Shown: positions 15,850 through 24,500 of the stretch, one piece after another
Position numbering within the stretch: the stretch's first letter is position 1
Layout of the letters: each line of letters begins with the position of its first letter
Origin: an uncultured Eggerthellaceae bacterium
Lineage (GTDB): Bacteria > Actinomycetota > Coriobacteriia > Coriobacteriales > Eggerthellaceae
Direction: 5' to 3'
NCBI GenBank assembly: GCA_910588205.1
Contig: CAJUQK010000011.1
Coordinates: 1-64,000 of the forward strand
DNA: 64,000 nucleotides
Made by a program: the position numbers and the translations under genes
The notes under the pieces: generated by a model
Seen by the model: the letters and a program-made list of their open reading frames with translations, nothing else
Database searches by the model: none
What the model was told of the DNA's origin: nothing

Positions 15850-17192
15850 GCGGTTCGAAGCGTGTTCTCACCTTGGCTCGCCTGCGCGTGGCAAGGTTTC
15901 TGGTCCTCTGCATGCTGGTGTTGGGATCGGGCTTGCTCTGGGCCTGCAGCCCCCAAGCCGGAGAAGCCATCCACCTCACGATCAAGGTGCCTCGTACCGG
16001 CCATGACGTGGTGTTCGATGACACCACCACTCAGATCGACCAGGTCATCAATCGCATGGCTCGCTCGTTCGAGGAGAGCTACGAGGGAAAGCCCGTCGTC
16101 GTGGATGTTCAGGTCTTCGAGCAGAATCAGTATGATGAGGCCGTGGAGCAGGCTCTGGGAACCGAAGACAGCCCTGATATCCTCTATGGGGATTTCTTCA
16201 ATACCTCTACCTATATCCATACGGGTAAGGTGGTGCCTCTGGATGATGTGGTGCAGGGGAACCTTCGCGAGGACCTCTTCCCACATCTCCTGTCCATGAG
16301 CACCATGAACGGTCATCTGTACATGATGCCTTACCTGTCTCGGCAGAACGTGCTTGCTTATAACAAGGAGCTGTTCATTCAAGCCGGGTTGGAGGAGTAT
16401 ATCGAAGAGGGCGCCATCACTTCCTGGACATTGGAGGAATGGACTGTCATCTTAGACACCTTGGCGCAGAACCTCCCTGAAGCGGCCTATCCCATGATGA
16501 TGTATGCCGGAAGCTCTCAGGGGGACACCCATATCATGACGCTTTTGCGATCTGCTGGTTCCCGCTTCTTCGATGAGGATGACCACTTCCACCTGAATAC
16601 CCCTGAGGGCATAGCGGCTCTTCGCTGGATCCAAGAGGGCGTTGGTCGCGGCTGGTTCCCTCCCCACAGCGAGAACCTGGAGATAGAGGATTGCTCCAGC
16701 CTCTTCCGGGAAGGGCAGTTGGCCATCTATATGGTCAACAACGCCTCCTTGGGCCGCTATGATGATCGTGTTGGGCTGGTGAACTTCCCGGGGAGCGGCT
16801 CAGGCTGCGCTACCATCTTCATCTCGGGCTTCGAGGTGTTCGACAACGGTGACCCAGAGAAGGTGCAGGTGGCGAAGGATTTCCTGACCCATGTCTACCA
16901 GAGCGAAGAGCTGATGGACCTCTCTGCGGGGGCGCTTCCGGCTTCCCGGAGCGTGGCTGAGCGCTACGGCGACGACATCCTGGCATACGACCTCTTCTCG
17001 AAGAACCGGGAGAACGTCGTAGACTTCACGGGGAGCAATCCAGACACCCGAGCCGTGCGGGAGATATTCCATGGGCATATCCATGACCTGCTGACGGGCG
17101 CTGTCACGCCCGAGGAGGCCGCAGCGGCTCTTGATGAGGAGTGCAATGCTGCTATCGAAGAAGGAAGGGCTGCTAGTCAGCTTCATGAATGA
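15846..17192 (+). CDS. extracellular solute-binding lipoprotein (family 1)
   Basis: Type II signal peptide with a basic N-terminus, a hydrophobic core and the lipobox LWAC (lipid-linked Cys34), so it should sit on the outer face of the cell membrane. The mature part looks like a sugar-type binding protein: SPDILYGDFF, GHLYMMPYLSRQNVLAYNKELF, and LFREGQLAIYMVNNASLGRY. No permease or ATPase genes are nearby. Instead it overlaps the hybrid kinase gene by 4 bases, suggesting that it hands ligand information to the kinase rather than to a transporter. The ligand is unknown. Confidence 0.87.
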   Translation: MSGSKRVLTLARLRVARFLVLCMLVLGSGLLWACSPQAGEAIHLTIKVPRTGHDVVFDDTTTQIDQVINRMARSFEESYEGKPVVVDVQVFEQNQYDEAVEQALGTEDSPDILYGDFFNTSTYIHTGKVVPLDDVVQGNLREDLFPHLLSMSTMNGHLYMMPYLSRQNVLAYNKELFIQAGLEEYIEEGAITSWTLEEWTVILDTLAQNLPEAAYPMMMYAGSSQGDTHIMTLLRSAGSRFFDEDDHFHLNTPEGIAALRWIQEGVGRGWFPPHSENLEIEDCSSLFREGQLAIYMVNNASLGRYDDRVGLVNFPGSGSGCATIFISGFEVFDNGDPEKVQVAKDFLTHVYQSEELMDLSAGALPASRSVAERYGDDILAYDLFSKNRENVVDFTGSNPDTRAVREIFHGHIHDLLTGAVTPEEAAAALDEECNAAIEEGRAASQLHE

Positions 17193-17200
17193 GTTCTGAG

Positions 17201-18655
17201 TCAGCGGTCCTCGGAGTGGGTCTGGGTGAAGGCGCGCACCTGTCTCACGTAGACCAGCGAGAGCCCTAGAGCTGCCACGATGAGGGCTATCTCGATGGGG
17301 AGCGTATGGGCGAAGCCGGAGGCATAGGCCCGAGCCTTGGTGGCACCGGAGGCCAGTTGGGCTTCCACATTCCCCGACATGATCCCTACGAAGAGCGCCG
17401 ATGATATACAGCCGGCTACCTGCACTAGGGTGGAGTGGATGGAGGAACCGTTAGAGGAGAGGTCGTCGGGCAATACCTCCAGATCAACGCTCTTCACGGC
17501 GGGGTAGAAGATGCCGATGCCGCCATAGACAAGGGCGGTGCAGGCGGCCACGATGATGCTGTTGGTCAAGGAGAGGGTGGCGAACAAGACGATGAATCCT
17601 CCTAGTACCACTGCGAACCCCAAGGGAATCAACGGCCAGACCCCATGGCGCCCCAGGATCTTCCCGCTGACGAAGCAGGCCACGGCGTAGCAGAGAATGG
17701 GCACGGTGAGGATACAACCAGCTGCGAAGGGGGTGCAGCCTGCCGCCCCTTCCAGGAACAGGGGCACGAGCAGGCTCAGGTACATGCTGCCCATGTAGGC
17801 CAGTACTATTAACGTCTCTCCGGAGGCGAACGCTTTCGTCTTGAAGGGGCGCAGGTCAAGCAGCGGGTGTTCGATGTGGCATTGACGACGAATGAAGAGG
17901 CCTGTGATGGCAAGCCCTGCCACCATGAGAGCCGCCATGGGCCAGCCGTAGTGAGACACCTCGTTCAGCCCGGTCATGAACAGGCCCAACCCCAAGAAGC
18001 TCAGCAGGATGCTTAAGCCGTCGATGGGGCGGTCTTCGCGGCCGACGATGTCGTGGACCACGAAGAGGCCCAGGACGAAGAGCGCCGCCGAGAGTACAGC
18101 GGGTACCAGGAAGAGGGGACGCAAGCCCGCGTAGGTGAGCACGACTCCGGCAATAGGAGGAGCGAAGGCAAGTCCGATGCCGATCACGCCGCTGTTCACC
18201 GAAAGGAGGACACCGGCCTTTCCCTTCGGAGACAGCACGAGGAGCGCTTCGTTGATGACAGGGAAGTAGAGGCCGGTGGTGATAGCTTGGATCACCCGGG
18301 CTACCACCATGACGGGAAAGCACCAGGCGAAGCATCCCAGCAGGGATCCGGCGAAGCCGCAGGCCAAGCCGAAGAGCATCACCTTGCGCAGCCCGAAGCG
18401 CTTCATGACCGAGGCAGCTGTGGTGATCACGGTGCCCGCTACGATGGAGAAGGCGATGATCACGAGGTTGGCCTCGGCAAGGTGGATGTGGAATTCGGAT
18501 GCCACCTGATCCAGGGCGATGTTCATGATGGATTGCATGAAGGATGCGAGGAGATTGCAGCCGAACAGGAAGACGATCAGCTTCCATTCGGTGGTGCTGC
18601 CCCGCTGCGTTGCCGCCGCCTTGGCCTTCATGGTGCCCCTTTTGCTCGTGATCAT
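17201..18655 (-). CDS. MFS transporter, DHA2-like drug exporter
   Basis: Proton-driven exporter of 484 residues with about 14 predicted helices, the number for the DHA2 family. Seen are the loop between helices 2 and 3 (MKRFGLRKVMLFG), VARVIQAITTGLYFPVINEAL, and the exporter-type SGVIGIGLAFAPPIAGVVL segment. I used the ATG at 18655 (MITSKRG), which follows AGAGGAAG; longer upstream readings lack this. It converges with the lipoprotein gene (8-base gap) and is divergent from a MATE exporter gene. The substrate is unknown. Confidence 0.85.
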   Translation of the reverse strand: MITSKRGTMKAKAAATQRGSTTEWKLIVFLFGCNLLASFMQSIMNIALDQVASEFHIHLAEANLVIIAFSIVAGTVITTAASVMKRFGLRKVMLFGLACGFAGSLLGCFAWCFPVMVVARVIQAITTGLYFPVINEALLVLSPKGKAGVLLSVNSGVIGIGLAFAPPIAGVVLTYAGLRPLFLVPAVLSAALFVLGLFVVHDIVGREDRPIDGLSILLSFLGLGLFMTGLNEVSHYGWPMAALMVAGLAITGLFIRRQCHIEHPLLDLRPFKTKAFASGETLIVLAYMGSMYLSLLVPLFLEGAAGCTPFAAGCILTVPILCYAVACFVSGKILGRHGVWPLIPLGFAVVLGGFIVLFATLSLTNSIIVAACTALVYGGIGIFYPAVKSVDLEVLPDDLSSNGSSIHSTLVQVAGCISSALFVGIMSGNVEAQLASGATKARAYASGFAHTLPIEIALIVAALGLSLVYVRQVRAFTQTHSEDR

Positions 18656-18873
18656 GTCGCTTCCTCTGAATCCTGTCTGCTCGTCACCATAGGGCGAGCG
18701 CGGATGGTGGTTGGGAGCGATGATGTTCGATAACCGGACCATGGCTGCTTCGTTGCCAAGCAGATACCGAAGGAAGCAGGAGATTGCGCTCGGTTGGCTT
18801 TCGGTCTCGACGGTTTGCCTTTAGGGGCTTCCTGTCGTATGGTGCTCACTCAAAAAAAGAAAGGCGGGGATCC

Positions 18874-20229
18874 ATGACCCAGGACATGGGGCGCCATTTC
18901 ACCTGGGGAGCGCTCATGCGCTTCACGCTCCCTTCTATCGCCATGATGATATTCACTTCCATCTATGGCGTGGTGGATGGTTTGTTCGTTTCTAATTTCG
19001 CGGGGAAGACCGCTTTCGCGGCGGTGAACTTCGTCATGCCCATCATCATGATCCCCTCGGCGGTGGGCTTCATGGTGGGCACGGGCGGTTCTGCCATCGT
19101 GGCGAAGACGCGAGGCGAAGGAGACGATGCGGCTGCGAATCGCGCCTTCACTATGCTGGTCTACTCATCGGCGGCTCTCGGTGTCATCCTTTGCATTTTG
19201 GGGATCTTGGCGGCCGAACCCCTCTGTGCGCTCATGGGGGCCGAAGGCCAGATGCTGGCCGATTGCGGGCTCTACGGGCGGATGGTCTTTGCGACGCTAC
19301 CCTTCTTCGTGCTGCAATACGTGTTCCAGAGCTTCTTCGTCACCGCTGGCAAGCCTCAGGTGGGCTTCTATGTGGTGTTACTGGCGGGATGCATGAATAT
19401 CGTGCTGGACGCACTGCTCGTGGGAGGCATGGGCCTGGGGCTTGTGGGGGCTGCCCTGGCTACGAACGTGAGCGAGATCCTAGGCGGCGGCATCCCGCTC
19501 ATCTACTTCGCTCGGAAGAACCCCAGCTTCCTCAGATTCGTTCGCGCTCCCTTCAGGGGCAAGGTCTTCGGACATGCCTGCTTCAATGGCATGTCTGAGA
19601 TGGTGACCAGCATCGCCATGTCTGTCGTCAGCGTGCTGTATAACCTCCAGCTCATGCGCTATATCGGCGAGGATGGCGTGGCGGCCTATGGGGTCATCAT
19701 GTATGTGGCCATGATCTTCGCAGGCATCTTCTTAGGCTACGCCATGGGTTCGAGCCCTCTCATGAGCTTCCAGTACGGGGCTCAGAAGCCTGCCGAAATG
19801 CAGAATATCTTTCGGAAGAGCATCCTGTTCGTGTTGGTAGGCGGCATCTTGATGTTCCTGTTGGCCGAAGTGTCCGCAGAGGTCATCGCGGATATCTTCG
19901 TCAGCTACGATGAGGGTTTGCATCGCTTGACGGTGGAGAGCTTCCGCATCTATGCGGTGGCCTATTCGCTCATGGGTATCTCCATCTACGGATCAGCGCT
20001 GTTCACGTCTCTGGGCAACGGCATCGTATCTGCCGTGATCGCCCTGCTCAGGTCCCTCGTCTTCGAATGCGGTTGCGTGCTGCTCATGCCCTTGATCTTC
20101 GGGATCGGCGGCATCTGGTGGTCTATCAGCGTGGCTGAGCTGGCATCGTTGGTGGTCACTCTCGTATTCATCTTCGCGCTGGGGCGCAAGTACGGGTTCT
20201 TGAAGCCGAAGCCATCGAAGGTAATGTGA
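18874..20229 (+). CDS. MATE-family multidrug efflux transporter
   Basis: Cation-coupled exporter of 451 residues with twelve hydrophobic helices in two similar halves. The N-terminal half has FTLPSIAMMIFTSIYGVVDGLFVSNFAG with the conserved VDG.F segment and VGTGGSAIVAKTRGEG; the second half starts near FNGMSEMVTSIAMS. The ATG at 18874 follows an AAGGCGGGG Shine-Dalgarno; sequence upstream in frame looks non-coding. It overlaps no gene but is followed within 10 bases by an RNA methyltransferase gene, probably on the same transcript. Confidence 0.93.
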   Translation: MTQDMGRHFTWGALMRFTLPSIAMMIFTSIYGVVDGLFVSNFAGKTAFAAVNFVMPIIMIPSAVGFMVGTGGSAIVAKTRGEGDDAAANRAFTMLVYSSAALGVILCILGILAAEPLCALMGAEGQMLADCGLYGRMVFATLPFFVLQYVFQSFFVTAGKPQVGFYVVLLAGCMNIVLDALLVGGMGLGLVGAALATNVSEILGGGIPLIYFARKNPSFLRFVRAPFRGKVFGHACFNGMSEMVTSIAMSVVSVLYNLQLMRYIGEDGVAAYGVIMYVAMIFAGIFLGYAMGSSPLMSFQYGAQKPAEMQNIFRKSILFVLVGGILMFLLAEVSAEVIADIFVSYDEGLHRLTVESFRIYAVAYSLMGISIYGSALFTSLGNGIVSAVIALLRSLVFECGCVLLMPLIFGIGGIWWSISVAELASLVVTLVFIFALGRKYGFLKPKPSKVM

Positions 20230-20238
20230 GGTGCTCTG

Positions 20239-21459
20239 ATGCCTTCCTGCGATGCCTTCGGCCGGTGCGGTGCGTGCCAGCTGCTGGATGTTCCCTATGA
20301 GGAGCAGCTGGTTTCCAAGCAGTGGCGGATAGAGCAACTCTTCCCTCAAGCGGCTCGGGCGCAGCTCATCAGGCCCATCCTGGGGATGGAGAATCCCTTC
20401 TACTACCGTAACAAGGTCATCGCCCCCTATGCTCCCGGCGGCCGTCGTCACCGCAAGGGGCAGGGAGGCGGCCGAGGGGTGGTGACGGGGATGTATGCCT
20501 CTGGCAGCCATCGGATCGTCCCCACGGAGGGCTGCCTTTTAGAGAACCGCTCGGCCAAACGGGTCACACTTGCTGTTCGCCGGCTCATGGAGAAGCGGAA
20601 GATCGCGCCTTACGATGAGAAGACGGGGAGGGGGTTCTTGCGCCATGGGGTGGTGCGAGCGGGACGCACCGGAGAGCTTTTGGTCACCCTGGTCACCAAT
20701 GGAGATGAGTTCCCTTCGTCCAGGGCCTTCTGTCGTGAGTTGGTTCGCCTCGTTCCTGAAGTGACCACTGTCATCCAGAACGTGAACAGATGCCAGACCA
20801 ATGTCATCCTCGGTGATGAGGAGCGGGTGCTCTATGGCCCCGGCTTCATCTTGGATGATCTGTGCGGCCTGCGCTTCCGCATTTCCTCAAGCTCCTTCTA
20901 TCAGGTGAACGCCGTCCAGGCCGAGGTGCTCTATGAGGAGGCGGTTGCCTTGGCTCAGGCGGGGGCCCAAGATGCTGTGATCGATGCCTACTGCGGCACG
21001 GGTACCATCGGGCTGGTGGCAGCGAAGCGTGGCGCGGGGCAGGTTATCGGGGTCGAAGCGGTTCCCAGCGCGGTAACGGACGCGCGTCAGAACGCCCAGC
21101 ACAACGGCATCAGCCAAGCTCGCTTCCATTGCGAAGATGCCACGGCGTTCCTCCAGCAGCTTGCAGCCGATCGGCAGGTCCTCTCTCATCGCCCGGAGGA
21201 TCCAAAGGGTAACGGGGCCGTCCAGGAAGACCTTATCGTGCTGATGGACCCTCCCCGGGCAGGTTCCACTCCTGAGTTCCTTCAGGGGCTGGGCTGCCTT
21301 CGCCCGAAGCGCATCGTCTACATCTCATGTGATCCGTGCACTCAGAGGCGGGATGTGGCTTTGCTGAGGGAGCAGGGGTATGGCTTGCGGGTCATCCAGC
21401 CGGTGGATATGTTCCCGCACACCGAACATATCGAGAATATCGCGGTATTGGAACCATAG
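20239..21459 (+). CDS. TrmA/RumA-family RNA (uracil-5-)-methyltransferase with Fe-S cysteines
   Basis: Second uridine-C5 RNA methyltransferase of the window, 406 residues. Unlike the copy at 119-1456 it lacks an N-terminal TRAM domain and starts directly with the cysteine segment CDAFGRCGAC (C4, C10, C13), followed by YEEQLVSKQ; a fourth ligand may be the cysteine in PTEGCLLENR. The SAM motif is DAYCGTGTIGLVAA, then LMDPPRAGS. The catalytic cysteine lies in ISCDPCTQRRD near the C-terminus. RlmD/RlmCD activity on 23S rRNA is the usual assignment for this group. The start ATG follows GAGGTGCTCTG. Confidence 0.88.
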   Translation: MPSCDAFGRCGACQLLDVPYEEQLVSKQWRIEQLFPQAARAQLIRPILGMENPFYYRNKVIAPYAPGGRRHRKGQGGGRGVVTGMYASGSHRIVPTEGCLLENRSAKRVTLAVRRLMEKRKIAPYDEKTGRGFLRHGVVRAGRTGELLVTLVTNGDEFPSSRAFCRELVRLVPEVTTVIQNVNRCQTNVILGDEERVLYGPGFILDDLCGLRFRISSSSFYQVNAVQAEVLYEEAVALAQAGAQDAVIDAYCGTGTIGLVAAKRGAGQVIGVEAVPSAVTDARQNAQHNGISQARFHCEDATAFLQQLAADRQVLSHRPEDPKGNGAVQEDLIVLMDPPRAGSTPEFLQGLGCLRPKRIVYISCDPCTQRRDVALLREQGYGLRVIQPVDMFPHTEHIENIAVLEP

Positions 21460-21555
21460 GAACGGATGTTCTAATCATTTCGTGAAGCCATAGGCAAACC
21501 GCAGCCTGTCCAGTAAAATGCAACCCAAAGAGAAGATGCAGCTTGGGGGAATGGC

Positions 21556-24500
21556 ATGAGCAGACAATCCAAGTACGTTACCCTGCCGTCGGACACTAAG
21601 GCGAAGCCCGATGAGGGGGATGAAGGGGAGGCGGCGCAGGTCGTAGCGCCAAAAGAGGTTTCGGGGGCCCCAGAAGGCCCAGGCGCTTCCTTGCACATCG
21701 GCATAGACGTGGGCTCCACCACGGTCAAGCTCGCTGTGCTGAACTCCCGAGACGAATGCCTTTGGTCAGTGTATCAGCGCCATCACGCGGATGTGCGAGC
21801 TACCATCATCGATGTGCTGCGCCAGGCCGCCCAAGAGTTTCCGGTCAATCCTATGACCATTGCCATCACAGGATCGGGCGGTCTTCTGCTCTCCCAGTGG
21901 CTTGATGTGAAGTTCATCCAAGAAGTCATCGCTTCTAAGACCGCCGTAGAGACTTTCATCCCCGCAACGGATGTGGCCATAGAGCTGGGTGGCGAAGATG
22001 CCAAGATCATCTACTTCGACGGTGGCATCGAGCAACGCATGAATGGCACCTGCGCCGGAGGCACGGGGGCCTTCATAGACCAGATGGCGGCGCTTCTGGA
22101 TACGGATGCAGGCGGCCTGAATGAACTGGCGAAGAGTCATACCACCATCTATCCCATCGCCAGCCGCTGCGGCGTATTCGCCAAAACGGATGTGCAGCCG
22201 CTGCTGAATGAAGGTGCGAAGCGGGAGGACATAGCCGCTTCCATCTTCCAATCCGTGGTCACCCAGACCATCTCCGGCCTCGCTTGTGGGCGGCCCATTC
22301 GCGGGAATGTGGCGTTCTTGGGCGGCCCGCTCCAGTACCTACCGGAGCTACGCCGTCGGTTCTACGAAACGCTGGAGCTTGAGGATGAGGCCATCATCGT
22401 TCCGGCGAATGCGCATCTGTTCGTGGCCTGTGGGGCGGCTATCGCTGGCGCACGGGATGGTGCGAAGGTCGAAACGCTCAAGGATGTGCTCATCCGGTTG
22501 GAGGGTTTGGGTGATATCCAGGGCTCTGAGGTGGATAGGCTCTCTCCGTTGTTCGCCTCTGAAGAAGAGCGCCAGAGGTTCTTGGAGCGTCATGCCCAAG
22601 AGAAGGTGCGCCGGGGTTCCTTGGCAGACTATCGGGGGGCGGCCTATCTGGGGATAGATGCCGGTTCCACTACGTTCAAAGCTGCTCTCATCGGACGGGA
22701 TGGAGAACTCCTCTGGTCTACCTATGCGTCTAACAAGGGAGACGTCTTAGGATGTGCGAAGGCGGCCTTGGCAGACCTCTACACCAGTCTGCCCAAGGCT
22801 GCGGAAACGGGGGAGGATCTGGTTTGGATAGGCCACTCCACCGTCACCGGCTATGGCGAAGGGCTCCTGCTGGAGGCCTTGCAGGTTGATTCCGGTGAGA
22901 TAGAGACAGTGGCTCACCTGCGCGGTGCCCAAGAGATGCTTCCTGGGGTAGAGTTCATCTTGGACATCGGTGGCCAGGACATGAAATGCTTGCGAGTGAA
23001 GGATGGCGTGATCGATTCCATCATGCTGAACGAGGCTTGCTCTTCGGGTTGTGGCAGCTTCATCGAGAGCTTCGCCAGCGGGCTTGGCTTGGAGGTGCAG
23101 GATTTCGCGGCTACGGCCATTTCGGCGAAGGCACCAGTGGACCTGGGCAGCCGTTGCACCGTGTTCATGAACAGCCGCGTGAAGCAGGCTCAGAAGGAAG
23201 GGGCCACGGTGGGAGACATCGCCGCCGGTCTGGCCATATCTGTCATCAAAAACGCACTGTTCAAGGTCATCAAGATCCGCGATCCCCACGATGTGGGTAC
23301 CCAGGTCATCGTCCAGGGCGGCACGTTCCTGAACGATGCGGTGCTGCGCGCCTTCGAGCAGCTCTCCGAAGTGAATGCTGTCCGCCCTGATATCGCGGGT
23401 AACATGGGGGCGTTCGGCGCTGCGTTGCTGGCTCGCGATCGGTACACGGAGGGCAGCGCAAGTACGCTGCTCTCACTCAAGGCCATCGAGGCACTGGCTC
23501 CCAGCCATCGCACTGTGCGCTGCAAGGGGTGCGCGAATTCCTGCTTGCTTACGGTGAATGATTTCGGGAAGGACGAGCAGACGGGCAAACACCGTCGCTT
23601 CATCACGGGCAATCGCTGCGAGAAGGGCGAGAGCATGGGTGCGGGCACGAAGTCTGACGTGCCGAACCTCTTCGAGTGGAAGTCCCAGAGGCTATTCGAC
23701 GCCTACGAGCCCATCCTTGCAGAAGATGCCTGTGGCACCGTGGGCATTCCACGGGCCCTCAACATGTACGAGAACTATCCGTTCTGGTTCACGTTCTTCA
23801 CGAAGCTTGGCTACCGGGTGGTGCTGTCTGACCCGTCCACCAAGGCCACCTACGATGCCGGCATCGAGTCCATGCCATCCGAGTCGGTGTGCTATCCGGC
23901 GAAGCTCTCCCACGGCCACATCATGAACCTGCTGGCGAAGGAGGGCGACGACGCTGTGGACTTCATCTGGATGCCCTGCAGCAAGTGGGAGCGCCAGGAG
24001 GACGACACGGCGGGCAACCATTTCAACTGCCCCATCGTAGCCAGCTACCCCGAGGCGCTGCGCCTGAATATCGACGAGCTGCAGGGCTCGCCCGTGGCGT
24101 TCGTGAGCCCCTGGCTTCCCTACGACGACAAGGAAAAGCTGAAGCGGCGCCTGTACTCGGAACTGACCGGCTCCTTCCGCGACGAGGTGGGGGCGCACGA
24201 GAATCCCCTTACGCAGAAGCAGATAGACGACGCCGTGGACGCTGCCTGGGAGGAGGATGAGGCCTTCAAGCGCGACATCCGGCGCAAGGGCACTGAAACG
24301 CTGGCTTGGATGGAGGAGACGGGCACCCATGGTATCGTGCTGGCTGGCCGTCCCTATCACCAAGATCCTGAGATCAACCATGCCATCCCGGAGTTGCTGA
24401 CCAGCTTCGGCCTGGCGGTGCTCACGGAAGACTCGGTGGCGCACCTGGGGCAGCTTGAGCGGCCCATACGCGTGGTTGATCAGTGGATGTATCACACGCG

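Noticed and set aside
17193..17200. Missing terminator between convergent lipoprotein and MFS genes as a sign of gene fusion or rearrangement
   Set aside because: Both genes have complete C-termini, and tight convergent gaps occur elsewhere in the window (54668/54672), so this is ordinary for the genome.
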